A stretch of DNA of 7,027 nt from Acidobacteriaceae bacterium (GCA_030040175.1 JASHUF010000286.1:1-7027), one strand, 5' to 3'. Positions 1 through 5,888 are shown, counted from the stretch's first letter. Notes: generated from the letters alone by a model not told the origin. Numbers and translations: made by a program.

Positions 1-402
1 GAAAAGATCCAGTTGAATGTGCCCGGCAACCAGATCTTTCTCGGCTCCGGCTCGAACAACGTGTTCGCCGCGCTCAACAATCTCGTCGCCGACCTTTCGA
101 GCGGCGCCGTCAACACCCAGCAGGCCGCCAGCGACACCTCGGCGCTGAACTCCGCCCTCAACTATGTCTCCCAGCAGCGCGTCACCATCGACAACTCCAT
201 CACTGCACTCAACACTGCCTCTGACGCGGTGACCAGCGAGCAGACCCAGCTCACCACCGCGCAGACTAACCTGATGCAGGCCGATGTGGCCCAGGTTTCC
301 ACGCAGCTCGCGCTCGCGGAAACCCAGCAAACCGCTCTCGAAGACGTCATCGCGCAGCTCAGCTCCGACCAGAACGACCTCTTCACCAAGCTGCCCGACT
401 GA
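1..402 (+). CDS. flgL: Flagellar hook-filament junction protein FlgL, C-terminal part (5' end outside window)
   Basis: The reading frame is open from base 1 to a TGA at 400-402, giving 133 residues; the true start lies upstream of the window. FlgL (HAP3) forms the ring joining the hook to the flagellin filament and is secreted through the flagellar export apparatus. The visible part begins with a short beta-type segment (NVPGNQIFLGSG) and then becomes a long, Ala/Gln/Thr/Leu-rich, nearly Cys- and Trp-free helix ending in LFTKLPD. That is the flagellin-like D0/D1 C-terminal coiled coil typical of FlgL, including the DVAQVSTQLALAETQQTAL helix. Flagellin itself shares this fold, but the 'GNQIF...NVFAALNNLVADL' lead-in fits FlgL better. 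Expected upstream neighbour is flgK, which cannot be seen. Frame and family are confident; the FlgL versus flagellin choice is somewhat less so. Confidence 0.8.
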   Translation, partial: EKIQLNVPGNQIFLGSGSNNVFAALNNLVADLSSGAVNTQQAASDTSALNSALNYVSQQRVTIDNSITALNTASDAVTSEQTQLTTAQTNLMQADVAQVSTQLALAETQQTALEDVIAQLSSDQNDLFTKLPD

Positions 403-432
403 CCGCCGCGCCGCGAGCGCGCACCTCTCTCC

Positions 433-458
433 TCTCTCCTCTATACTCAGGGGGGAGG
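433..458 (+). promoter_or_regulatory. Hairpin that could mask the Shine-Dalgarno site of the next gene
   Basis: A CT-rich tract (433-442) can pair with AGGGGGGAGG (449-458) to make ten consecutive pairs, three of them G-U, around a six-base loop (ATACTC). The 3' arm contains most of the GGGAGG ribosome binding site that serves the TTG start at 469. The same stretch includes TATACT (442-447), which resembles a -10 box, but no convincing -35 is present at the right distance. The pairing is read from the sequence; any regulatory role is inference. Confidence 0.35.
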
Positions 459-468
459 AAGACCGGTT

Positions 469-693
469 TTGTTCGCTTCGCTGCGCTTTCTCTGGAACGC
501 CACCCGCGGCCATCGCTTCCGCCCGTGGAAGAGCGAGTACCTGCGCTGGCGCGTGGAAACCTTCTCCGGCATTTGGGCGGAAAAACTCTCCGCTTCCGGC
601 TTTTTCGCTTTCTTCTGGGCCTCGCGCTGGGAGCTTCTGAGTTTTCTCGGCTGGACCCATCAGCTTGAGCGGGAAACCCGGCGGCGCGCCTGA
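469..693 (+). CDS. Small Trp-rich basic protein, conserved-looking hypothetical
   Basis: The product is 74 residues long. TTG at 469 is the only start codon available in frame after the flgL stop, and it has a strong GGGAGGAA site (453-460) 8 nt upstream, so the unusual start is well supported. The protein has seven Trp (residues 9, 20, 27, 36, 50, 54, 62), many Phe and Arg, no Cys and no signal peptide. The first half (FLWNATRGHRFRPWKSEYLRWRVET) is basic and aromatic; residues 43-60 are hydrophobic but carry Arg and Glu, so a membrane helix is doubtful. I associate similar short proteins with acidobacterial genomes but know no function. It sits 66 nt after flgL and 16 nt before the xylanase gene, so it may be co-transcribed with the latter. 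A coding origin is supported by the ribosome site, its non-overlapping position and the patterned sequence. Confidence 0.65.
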   Translation: MFASLRFLWNATRGHRFRPWKSEYLRWRVETFSGIWAEKLSASGFFAFFWASRWELLSFLGWTHQLERETRRRA

Positions 694-709
694 GCGAATC
701 CCTCCATCG

Positions 710-1954
710 ATGCCACAACCGCCTTCAATCCGCCTCACCCGCCGCCAGTTCGCGTGGAACGCGCTCGGGGTCGGGGCTTTTGCGGTCCTGGGCGGCGAAG
801 TAGCCACGCTTGCCCGCCGTGCCTGGGTGCAGAGCCGCGACCGCTACGCCAACGCGACCCAGTCCGCCGTCGCCGGCGCGAATTCTCTTCAGGCGCACGC
901 CGCGGCGCACGGCCTTCTCTACGGCGCCGCCGTCGATACGCAGCTTCTCGATCTCGACGGACTCGCCTCCGGCCGTAGCACTGACGCTTATACCTGTCTC
1001 CTCGCCGGCCAGACCGGCATCGTGGTGGCGGAAAACGCCATGAAGTGGGGCGCGCTTCGGCCCTCGCCAACGCGCTTTGACTTCAGCCAGGCCGATCGCC
1101 TGATGCACTTCGCCAGGCTCACCCTAAAGCACGTCCGCGGCCACAACCTTTGCTGGCATGAGTCACTGCCGTCCTGGTTCTCTTTGACGGCGACCCGGCA
1201 AAACGCGCGCCAGCTTCTCACCGATCACATCCGCACCGTTGTCAGCCACTTTCGCGGCCGCATGCAGAGCTGGGACGTGGTCAATGAAGCCGTCAACCCC
1301 GCCGACGGCCGCCCCGACGGCCTGCGCAACTCGCCCTGGCTCCAGCTCATCGGCCCCGATTACATCGAGCTGGCCTTCCGCACCGCCGCCGAGGCCGATC
1401 CCGAAGCCATCCTCACCTACAACGATTTCGACATTGAGACCGACCAGCGGCGGCAGGTGGAAAAACGCCGCCAGGTTCTCGCGCTTCTGCGCCGGCTCAA
1501 AGCCGCCGGCGTGCCCGTCGGCGCCCTCGGCATCCAGAGCCATCTCCACGCGGCCGACCCGAAGCCCGGAGCCAGCCTCACCGCGTTCATCCGCACCTGC
1601 GCGCAGATGGGCCTCCAGGTCTTTGTCACCGAGATGGACGTCAACTGCCACGGACTCGATCTCAACCAGGAAAAACGCGACGAGCTCGTGGCCCGGATTT
1701 ACCGCGACTACCTCGACCGGGTGCTCGCCGAGCCCAATGTGCCCATCGCGCTCACCTGGGGCATCACCAGCGCATACTCGTGGCTCAACTCGCCCTGGAG
1801 ACAGGACAACGCACTTCTGCGCGGCGCGCGCCAGCGTCCTTTGCCCTTCGACGACGACTTCAACCCCACGCCCGCCTTCTTCGCCCTCCGTGCCGCGCTC
1901 GACCACGCGCATTTTGACGCGGCTCATCCCGCCGCCTCACCCTCCGCCGCATGA
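710..1954 (+). CDS. Tat-exported GH10 endo-1,4-beta-xylanase
   Basis: A 414-residue glycoside hydrolase family 10 enzyme, expected to cleave internal beta-1,4 links of xylan by a retaining mechanism outside the cytoplasm. ATG 710 is chosen because it places a twin-arginine signal at the N terminus (TRRQFAWNALG, R11-R12, followed by a hydrophobic stretch); a start at 665 would overlap the previous gene. GH10 motifs appear in order: ENAMKW (108-113), RGHNLCWH (143-150), WDVVNE with acid/base Glu193, YNDFDIE near 237, QSH (276-278), TEMD with nucleophile Glu308, and TWG...SWL (349-359). All catalytic and main subsite residues are present, so it should be active. It is a single catalytic domain with no carbohydrate-binding module. 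No good ribosome site precedes 710, which suggests coupling to the gene ending at 693. The role in plant polymer breakdown is family knowledge. Confidence 0.93.
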   Translation: MPQPPSIRLTRRQFAWNALGVGAFAVLGGEVATLARRAWVQSRDRYANATQSAVAGANSLQAHAAAHGLLYGAAVDTQLLDLDGLASGRSTDAYTCLLAGQTGIVVAENAMKWGALRPSPTRFDFSQADRLMHFARLTLKHVRGHNLCWHESLPSWFSLTATRQNARQLLTDHIRTVVSHFRGRMQSWDVVNEAVNPADGRPDGLRNSPWLQLIGPDYIELAFRTAAEADPEAILTYNDFDIETDQRRQVEKRRQVLALLRRLKAAGVPVGALGIQSHLHAADPKPGASLTAFIRTCAQMGLQVFVTEMDVNCHGLDLNQEKRDELVARIYRDYLDRVLAEPNVPIALTWGITSAYSWLNSPWRQDNALLRGARQRPLPFDDDFNPTPAFFALRAALDHAHFDAAHPAASPSAA

Positions 1955-2025
1955 ATCCGTCCATCGAAAAGGAATGCGGGGGAAAATCCTTGCAGGGCCC
2001 GCTCTCCGGGAGCCACTTTTGCTGA
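1951..2025 (+). CDS. Possible 24-codon mini-cistron between xylanase and VWFA genes
   Basis: ATG at 1951 overlaps the xylanase stop as ATGA (1951-1954). The frame runs 24 codons to a TGA at 2023-2025, which itself overlaps the chosen VWFA start as TGATG (2023-2027). The peptide would start MNPSIEKEC and end GSHFC, with no recognisable domain or signal. This arrangement would let ribosomes pass from one gene to the next by termination-reinitiation, which could explain why both flanking starts have weak ribosome sites. It may equally be chance: a 24-codon frame is short and the peptide shows no strong coding signature. No function is proposed for the peptide itself. Confidence 0.25.
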   Translation: MNPSIEKECGGKSLQGPLSGSHFC

Positions 2026-3062
2026 TGCGATTCGGCTGCCTCTTTCTGTTTCTGCTCGTGCTCGCCTCGCCTTCGGCCGCCGCCGCGCAGAAGTCTTCAT
2101 CGCAGAATCTTCCGCCCATCGAGCCGCCCAGACCCATGCCCGGCGCGCAGGGTCCCGCGCCCACGTTGCGCGTAACCACGACCGAGGTTCTCGTTCCTAC
2201 GCTGGTCGAGAAGCGCGACGGCGAGATTCTCTACGGCCTCAAGCAGAAAGATTTCATCCTCGAGGACAACGGCGTCCCGCAAACCATCCGCGTGCAGGAA
2301 GAGATGGACACGGCGCCCGTCGCTCTCGTGGTCGCCGTCGATCTCGGCGGCGCCAGCGTGCTCGAGTTCGACAAGCTTGCCAAGCTCGGGCCCCTCCTCG
2401 ATCTCTTTCTCTCCGATCCGCGCAGCCGCGTGGCTCTGGTCGGCTTCGATTCCACGCCGCAGCTTATCCAGGACTTCACCCACGCGGGCGACGAAGTGAA
2501 CGGCGAGCTCAAAAACCTTGAGCCCGGCGACGGCGGAGCCGCTATTCTCGATACCGTCAGTTACGCCGTCAATCTCCTCGAATCGCAGCCCAAGGAATTC
2601 CGCCGCGTCCTTCTCCTCATCAGCGAGGAGCGCGACCACGGCAGCAAGCACGCGCGCCCCGCTCAGCTGATCGAACAAGTCGGCCGCTCTGACGTGCTCG
2701 TGCTCAGCGTCTCCTTTTCGCCCGGCCGCGCCGAGTTCGCGCACGACGTGAAGGACAACGGCGACGACCGCACTCTCAACATGGTCTCGGCCCTCGCCAT
2801 GCCGGTGAAGGCCCTCAAGAAAAACGTGACCAAAGAGATCGCGCAGATGAGCGGCGGCGAGTACACCACCTTCACCGGCGACAAGAAATTCGAGGCCCGC
2901 GTGGTCGACGCCGCCAAACACGCGCGCAACCGCTATCTCATCACTTTCAGCCCCTCCAACCCCACTCCCGGCCTGCATACCCTCCGCGTCCGCACCGCCG
3001 AGGACTACGGCGCCCGCATCGTGGCGCGGGACCATTACTGGGCTGCCGCGCCGGCGCCATGA
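2025..3062 (+). CDS. Exported VWFA-domain protein, acidobacterial VWFA-related type
   Basis: A 345-residue protein with a Sec signal peptide (MRFGCLFLFLLVLASPSAAAAQ, cut probably after an Ala around 20-21), a Pro-rich linker (29-46), a beta-rich lead-in (about 47-92, TTTEVLVPTLVEKRDG...KDFILEDNG) and a von Willebrand factor A fold (about 97-310). The 'V.V.V..R.G..I.GL...DF.L.DNG' lead-in is the hallmark of the acidobacterial VWFA-related family (TIGR03436). The usual MIDAS DxSxS is here D106-L-G-G-A, and the later Thr and Asp positions read GAAILD (171-176) and LISEERD (198-204), so metal binding is probably lost. ATG 2025 is preferred to the in-frame ATG 1974 because it begins directly with the signal peptide; GGGAG at 2008-2012 is rather distant. 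The family is thought to act in envelope or extracellular protein contacts; a specific role is unknown. Confidence 0.85.
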   Translation: MRFGCLFLFLLVLASPSAAAAQKSSSQNLPPIEPPRPMPGAQGPAPTLRVTTTEVLVPTLVEKRDGEILYGLKQKDFILEDNGVPQTIRVQEEMDTAPVALVVAVDLGGASVLEFDKLAKLGPLLDLFLSDPRSRVALVGFDSTPQLIQDFTHAGDEVNGELKNLEPGDGGAAILDTVSYAVNLLESQPKEFRRVLLLISEERDHGSKHARPAQLIEQVGRSDVLVLSVSFSPGRAEFAHDVKDNGDDRTLNMVSALAMPVKALKKNVTKEIAQMSGGEYTTFTGDKKFEARVVDAAKHARNRYLITFSPSNPTPGLHTLRVRTAEDYGARIVARDHYWAAAPAP

Positions 3063-3130
3063 ATCCTCTAAGCTTATAAAGTCATTAGCTTTATATGATT
3101 AGGACAAAATGCCGCGCAATTTGTGGCATA
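3063..3130 (+). promoter_or_regulatory. AT-rich promoter/operator region of the toxin-antitoxin pair
   Basis: This 68-base gap is visibly richer in A and T than the flanks. It holds a perfect 7-bp inverted repeat, TATAAAG (3075-3081) and CTTTATA (3089-3095), around a 7-base spacer, and a near-direct repeat AGCTTATA / AGCTTTATA. TATGAT (3094-3099) resembles a -10 box, and a second candidate, CATAAT, lies at 3127-3132, which would give an almost leaderless message starting near GTG 3140. Antitoxins of this class commonly bind palindromes in their own promoter, so the dyad is a candidate operator. No clear -35 was found for either candidate. Confidence 0.45.
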
Positions 3131-3544
3131 ATGTCCCTCGTGAGCCAAGCCGCCGCCATCCCCGCATCCCCACCGCCTTTCACCTACGACTGGCGCGAGA
3201 TCGAGCGCGGCCTTCCGCTGGCCACGCTGGAGCAGTTCTCGGCGTACTCGGGAATCCCGCTGAAGAACCTGCTGGAGGTTGTCATTCCCCCGCGCACGCT
3301 CAAGCACAGGCGTCAGCAAAGGCAGCCGCTGAACGTGGAGGAATCGGACCGGCTCGCCCGCGTCGCGCGCATCTACGAGCTCGCGGCCAAGATCTACGGC
3401 AATGCCGATGACGGTCGCGGCTGGTTGATGCGCCCGAAGGATCGCTTTCAGGATCGAACGCCGCTCGTGTTGCTCAAGACCGAGGCAGGCGAACACGCCG
3501 TTGAAGAATTTCTCTACCAGATCGACGAAGGCGTTTTCGCTTAG
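3131..3544 (+). CDS. Xre/MbcA/ParS-type antitoxin (DUF2384 toxin-binding domain)
   Basis: A 137-residue antitoxin of a type II toxin-antitoxin pair. After a disordered, Ala/Pro-rich start, residues about 26-66 form the Xre-like helix-turn-helix region (GLPLATLEQFSAYSGIPLKN, then IPPRTLKHRR) expected to bind the promoter. Residues about 67-137 form the DUF2384 domain that holds the toxin, with its typical signature: GWLMRPKDRF near 97-106, TPLVLLKTEAG near 110-120, and the terminal IDEGVFA. The start is uncertain: ATG 3131 lacks a clear ribosome site, GTG 3140 would fit a leaderless message, and the upstream ATG near 3095 falls inside the promoter dyad. The toxin gene follows after 12 nt, the usual antitoxin-first order. 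The protein probably represses its own operon and neutralises the toxin by blocking its NAD+ pocket, as known for this family. Confidence 0.88.
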   Translation: MSLVSQAAAIPASPPPFTYDWREIERGLPLATLEQFSAYSGIPLKNLLEVVIPPRTLKHRRQQRQPLNVEESDRLARVARIYELAAKIYGNADDGRGWLMRPKDRFQDRTPLVLLKTEAGEHAVEEFLYQIDEGVFA

Positions 3545-3556
3545 GCGCGACGACAA

Positions 3557-4018
3557 ATGAAGACCCTCTGGCGCATCAGCAACCACACGGATCTGGGCGG
3601 CTGGGGCGGGGAGAACTTCGCATCGAGGTGGAGCAGCCGCGGCCGTCGCATTGTCTACCTGACGGAATCTCCGGCCGGCGCAATGCTTGAAGTGCTGGTG
3701 CATCTGAAAGACAAGGGAGACGAACTGCCTTCGACCTTTTCTCTCCTGGAGATCGAAGCCCCGGAAGAACCCAGCGTCCGGGAGCTCCTGCCGCCCTTGG
3801 AAGTTGCGTGGAGAGATGAGCAGGAGTCAACGCGGAATATTGGCGATGCATGGCTTACTTCTCGCGAAACGCCGCTGGCGCGCGTGCCTTCGGCCATCAT
3901 GCCGCGCACATGGAACGTGATTCTGAATCCTGAGCATCCTGAAGCTCGTCACGTCAAAGTTGTCTCCGTCATCCGCGAGCGCTTCGACAACCGCCTCTTC
4001 CGCTTCGGCGCCCCCTGA
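3557..4018 (+). CDS. RES-domain toxin (NAD+ phosphorylase/hydrolase family)
   Basis: A 153-residue RES-family toxin, close to the normal size for the family. RES toxins such as mycobacterial MbcT break down cellular NAD+ and stop growth when not held by the partner antitoxin. The three name-giving residues can be placed: Arg24 in SRWSSRGRRIVYL, Glu45 in AMLEVLVH, and Ser112 in VPSAI. The block TWNVILNPEHPEA (118-130) and the C-terminal RERFDNRLF are also typical. With these residues present it should be active. ATG 3557 is preceded by a weak AGGCG at 3543-3547 that overlaps the antitoxin stop, so its translation is likely coupled to the antitoxin. The gene ends 48 nt before a convergent multicopper oxidase gene, and its stop codon lies within a direct repeat. 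Whether cleavage uses phosphate or water cannot be told from sequence. Confidence 0.9.
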   Translation: MKTLWRISNHTDLGGWGGENFASRWSSRGRRIVYLTESPAGAMLEVLVHLKDKGDELPSTFSLLEIEAPEEPSVRELLPPLEVAWRDEQESTRNIGDAWLTSRETPLARVPSAIMPRTWNVILNPEHPEARHVKVVSVIRERFDNRLFRFGAP

Positions 4019-4066
4019 TCACCGAAATCGATCGCGGAAACTGATCGCGGAAATCGATCGCGAGCC
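4015..4066. repeat. Two tandem 26-bp direct-repeat units
   Basis: Units 4015-4040 and 4041-4066 both start CTGATC and share a 13-base core GAAATCGATCGCG; the first 22 bases match at 20 positions, and the last four diverge. The toxin stop codon (TGA, 4016-4018) lies in the first unit, so the repeat covers the end of the gene and the whole gap to the convergent oxidase gene. The core includes palindromic CGATCG. A weak terminator role is possible, but no strong GC stem with a T run is visible. Confidence 0.7.
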
Positions 4067-5251
4067 TCACCGATCGAGCACCTGGTACCGCGCGTCCATC
4101 CCCGCCAGCATGTGGTCGCTGATGTGGCAGTGGTAGAGCCAGATGCCCGGCGCATCGGGCACCATGTCGGCCGTGATCATCTGCGCCGACGTCACCACCA
4201 GCACATCCGTGCGCTGCCCGGCAACCAGCACCGTGTTGCCATGCCAGTGCGGTGTGTGCGCATTGTTGAAGTCGCCCAGCGTGGCCACGTACCAGCGCAC
4301 GCGGTCGCCCTTCTTCATGGTCATCATGGGCATGTTGCCGTAGATGTAGCCATTGATCGTCCACTTGATGTTGGTGGAGATGAATCCCGAAGTGGTCGCC
4401 GGAGTGTAATAGCCCAGAGGCGTGAGGAGGCCCAGCTCAGCCTTTTTCACACCGTTGGGATCGGTGCAATGCGCACGAATGTTGTCGTCCAGATACCAGC
4501 TCTCGTTCTCATCGATGGCGATGAACATGGTGGCAAACTCGCGGTCCACGTCTTTGGGCCGGCCGTCGGGCAGCGCCATCCCGCGCCGCGTGATCACCAT
4601 CATGCCGAAGAGGCCGGAGGCCACGTCGCGCAGCTCGTCGCAATGCGAGTGGTAGAGCCAGAAGATGGAGCTGGGATCGTTGGGGCCCGGTCCCGCGCGC
4701 TCGGGAACCTGCCAAATATAGGTATGCGTCGCGCCCGGCGCCACGCACGCGTCTTCCTTGTCCGCGCCGCTGGTGCCGTCGTTATAGTCCGCGCCCTCGG
4801 AATCCTTCGCGTAGAGCACGCCGTGCGGGTGCATGCCGAACGGGTGGGTGGCGTTGTTCCTGAACACCACCTTGATGGTGTCGCCTACTTCGGCGCGCAG
4901 AACCGGCCCCAGAATGCCGAGATATTGTTCCTCGGGAGCGCGTGCTTTGAGCGTAGTAAATGTGCCGTCGGTGTACTCGCGATAGACGGCCTTCTTGTTC
5001 ACGCGCCCGATCTGATGCGGACCTGGCTCGGTAAAGCCCCTCGCAATGGCATCGAACGGCATGCCCATGGCTTCGTCGCGGCCGCTGGGCGCGTAGTCCC
5101 ACTCCACTTCGTCGGCGGCCACATAATAGGTGCGCGTCTGGCCGCGCGCGATCTTCGAAGCGGCATGAAGCGGGGGGAAAGAAACACAGAAAAGCAGGCC
5201 GGCTCCGCAAGTCAAGGTGAGGCAAGCGGGCCGCAGGCACATCGTACGCAT
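4067..5251 (-). CDS. Exported two-domain multicopper oxidase, ceruloplasmin-like
   Basis: A 394-residue oxidase that should couple oxidation of a substrate (phenol or metal ion) to reduction of O2 to water, acting outside the cytoplasm. Residues 1-31 look like a signal peptide. All eight His for the trinuclear copper cluster are visible: H141-P-H143 and H201-S-H203 in domain 1, H335-W-H337 and H374-C-H376 in domain 2. Type 1 copper ligands occur only in domain 2: H332, C375, H380, M385. Domain 1 has HSH in place of HCH, so it lacks a type 1 site; this is the layout of type B two-domain oxidases, which work as trimers. Domain 1 motifs (LGILGPVLRAEVGD, YNDGTSGADK, VPERAGPGPNDPSS) resemble ceruloplasmin and hephaestin. 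ATG 5251 is chosen for its GGAGGG site; a longer frame to 5395 would run into the hdeD-like gene. Ferroxidase, cuprous oxidase or laccase activity cannot be decided. Confidence 0.9.
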   Translation of the reverse strand: MRTMCLRPACLTLTCGAGLLFCVSFPPLHAASKIARGQTRTYYVAADEVEWDYAPSGRDEAMGMPFDAIARGFTEPGPHQIGRVNKKAVYREYTDGTFTTLKARAPEEQYLGILGPVLRAEVGDTIKVVFRNNATHPFGMHPHGVLYAKDSEGADYNDGTSGADKEDACVAPGATHTYIWQVPERAGPGPNDPSSIFWLYHSHCDELRDVASGLFGMMVITRRGMALPDGRPKDVDREFATMFIAIDENESWYLDDNIRAHCTDPNGVKKAELGLLTPLGYYTPATTSGFISTNIKWTINGYIYGNMPMMTMKKGDRVRWYVATLGDFNNAHTPHWHGNTVLVAGQRTDVLVVTSAQMITADMVPDAPGIWLYHCHISDHMLAGMDARYQVLDR

Positions 5252-5254
5252 GGT

Positions 5255-5260
5255 CCCTCC
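5255..5260 (-). promoter_or_regulatory. Ribosome binding site of the multicopper oxidase gene
   Basis: On the minus strand GGAGGG stands three bases before ATG 5251. It fixes the start there rather than at upstream in-frame codons reaching to 5395. A second ATG three codons in (5242) is possible but would be farther from this site than usual. Confidence 0.7.
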
Positions 5261-5301
5261 GCGTTGCGCGTGTGTTGTGTAGGTAGCGCCAATTGTAGAA
5301 C

Positions 5302-5331
5302 GGCGCATGCCCCGCCGGCGATGCAGGCGCC
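5302..5331 (-). terminator. Hairpin just after the HdeD-like gene, weak terminator or attenuator
   Basis: GGCGC (5302-5306) pairs with GCGCC (5327-5331); after one A-G mismatch, TGC (5308-5310) pairs with GCA (5323-5325), leaving a 12-base loop. The hairpin starts in the stop codon of the HdeD-like gene (5331-5333). On the minus strand it is followed by GTTCTACAATT, not a real T run, so intrinsic termination would be weak and readthrough into the oxidase gene is plausible. Confidence 0.3.
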
Positions 5332-5888
5332 TACGCCGCCTTGGCGAGGAGACGCCGCGCCGCAAGAGCCATCGGAAGACGGGTAAATCCTGCAAAGAAC
5401 ATGCTCACGCCGATCAGGGTGCCGATGGCCCATTCGCTGCTCGAGGGCCAGCTCAGCCCGATCATGGCGCCCAGGATGAGCGCGATCACGCCGTCTAAAA
5501 AGAGGAACCCGGCGCCTGGCAAGCGGCGGATGCGGAAGGCCAGAATGAGCACCAGAATGCCTTTGGCAAAGAGATAGCTCGCCAGAAGAAGCGTGAGCGA
5601 GGCGAGGGCAACGGCCGGCCTGGCCAGCAGGTAAACTCCCACAGCGAGATAAAGCAGGCCGACGAGAAGCTCCCAGACGAGGCCTCCGGTTGAGCGTACA
5701 TGCCAGGCGAGGACCAGGTGCGCAGCGCCGCCTAGAACCAGGAGCCAGGCGACAAGAACGGCCACTGCGATGCCTGCCGCAGGCGGAATGACAATGGCCA
5801 GAATGCCGGCCACACTCAGCAGGACGCTGAATGCGACGGCCCAGCCGGCGGATCCCTTCGCGATTCCGGTCAGTGATGAATCGGCCAT
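5331..5888 (-). CDS. HdeD/DUF308 family six-helix membrane protein
   Basis: A 185-residue inner-membrane protein of the HdeD (DUF308) family, named after the E. coli acid-resistance membrane protein. Six hydrophobic segments are visible at about 16-36, 39-61, 70-89, 95-118, 127-146 and 151-172. Short loops include the family-typical Arg-containing turns (HVRSTGG; FRIRRLPG) and the motif LFLDGVIALILGAMIGLSWPSSSEWAIG near 129-156. ATG 5888 has a strong AGGAGG site five bases upstream (5894-5899 on the minus strand), which fixes the start although the frame is open far beyond it. The multicopper oxidase gene follows after 79 nt in the same direction. The molecular activity of the family is not known; acid resistance is inferred from E. 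coli HdeD only. Confidence 0.88.
   Translation of the reverse strand: MADSSLTGIAKGSAGWAVAFSVLLSVAGILAIVIPPAAGIAVAVLVAWLLVLGGAAHLVLAWHVRSTGGLVWELLVGLLYLAVGVYLLARPAVALASLTLLLASYLFAKGILVLILAFRIRRLPGAGFLFLDGVIALILGAMIGLSWPSSSEWAIGTLIGVSMFFAGFTRLPMALAARRLLAKAA

Noticed and set aside
1239..2024. Long N-terminal extension of the VWFA frame through the xylanase gene
   Set aside because: The extension is Pro/Ser/Arg/Thr-rich shadow sequence of the GH10 gene; the real protein begins with the signal peptide at 2025.
2097..3035. A 312-codon open frame on the minus strand
   Set aside because: It is antisense to the VWFA gene, rich in Gly/Ala/Val/Glu repeats typical of GC-biased antisense frames, with no ribosome site.
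3059..3079. Second ATGA overlap at the VWFA stop, opening a six-codon frame
   Set aside because: It ends after six codons without reaching another start; the shared ATGAATCC with the xylanase stop (1951-1958) is most likely chance.
4112..5386. A 424-codon open frame on the plus strand
   Set aside because: It lies antisense to the multicopper oxidase, whose copper motifs, signal peptide and ribosome site are clear; the antisense translation shows no family pattern. It is a high-GC shadow frame.
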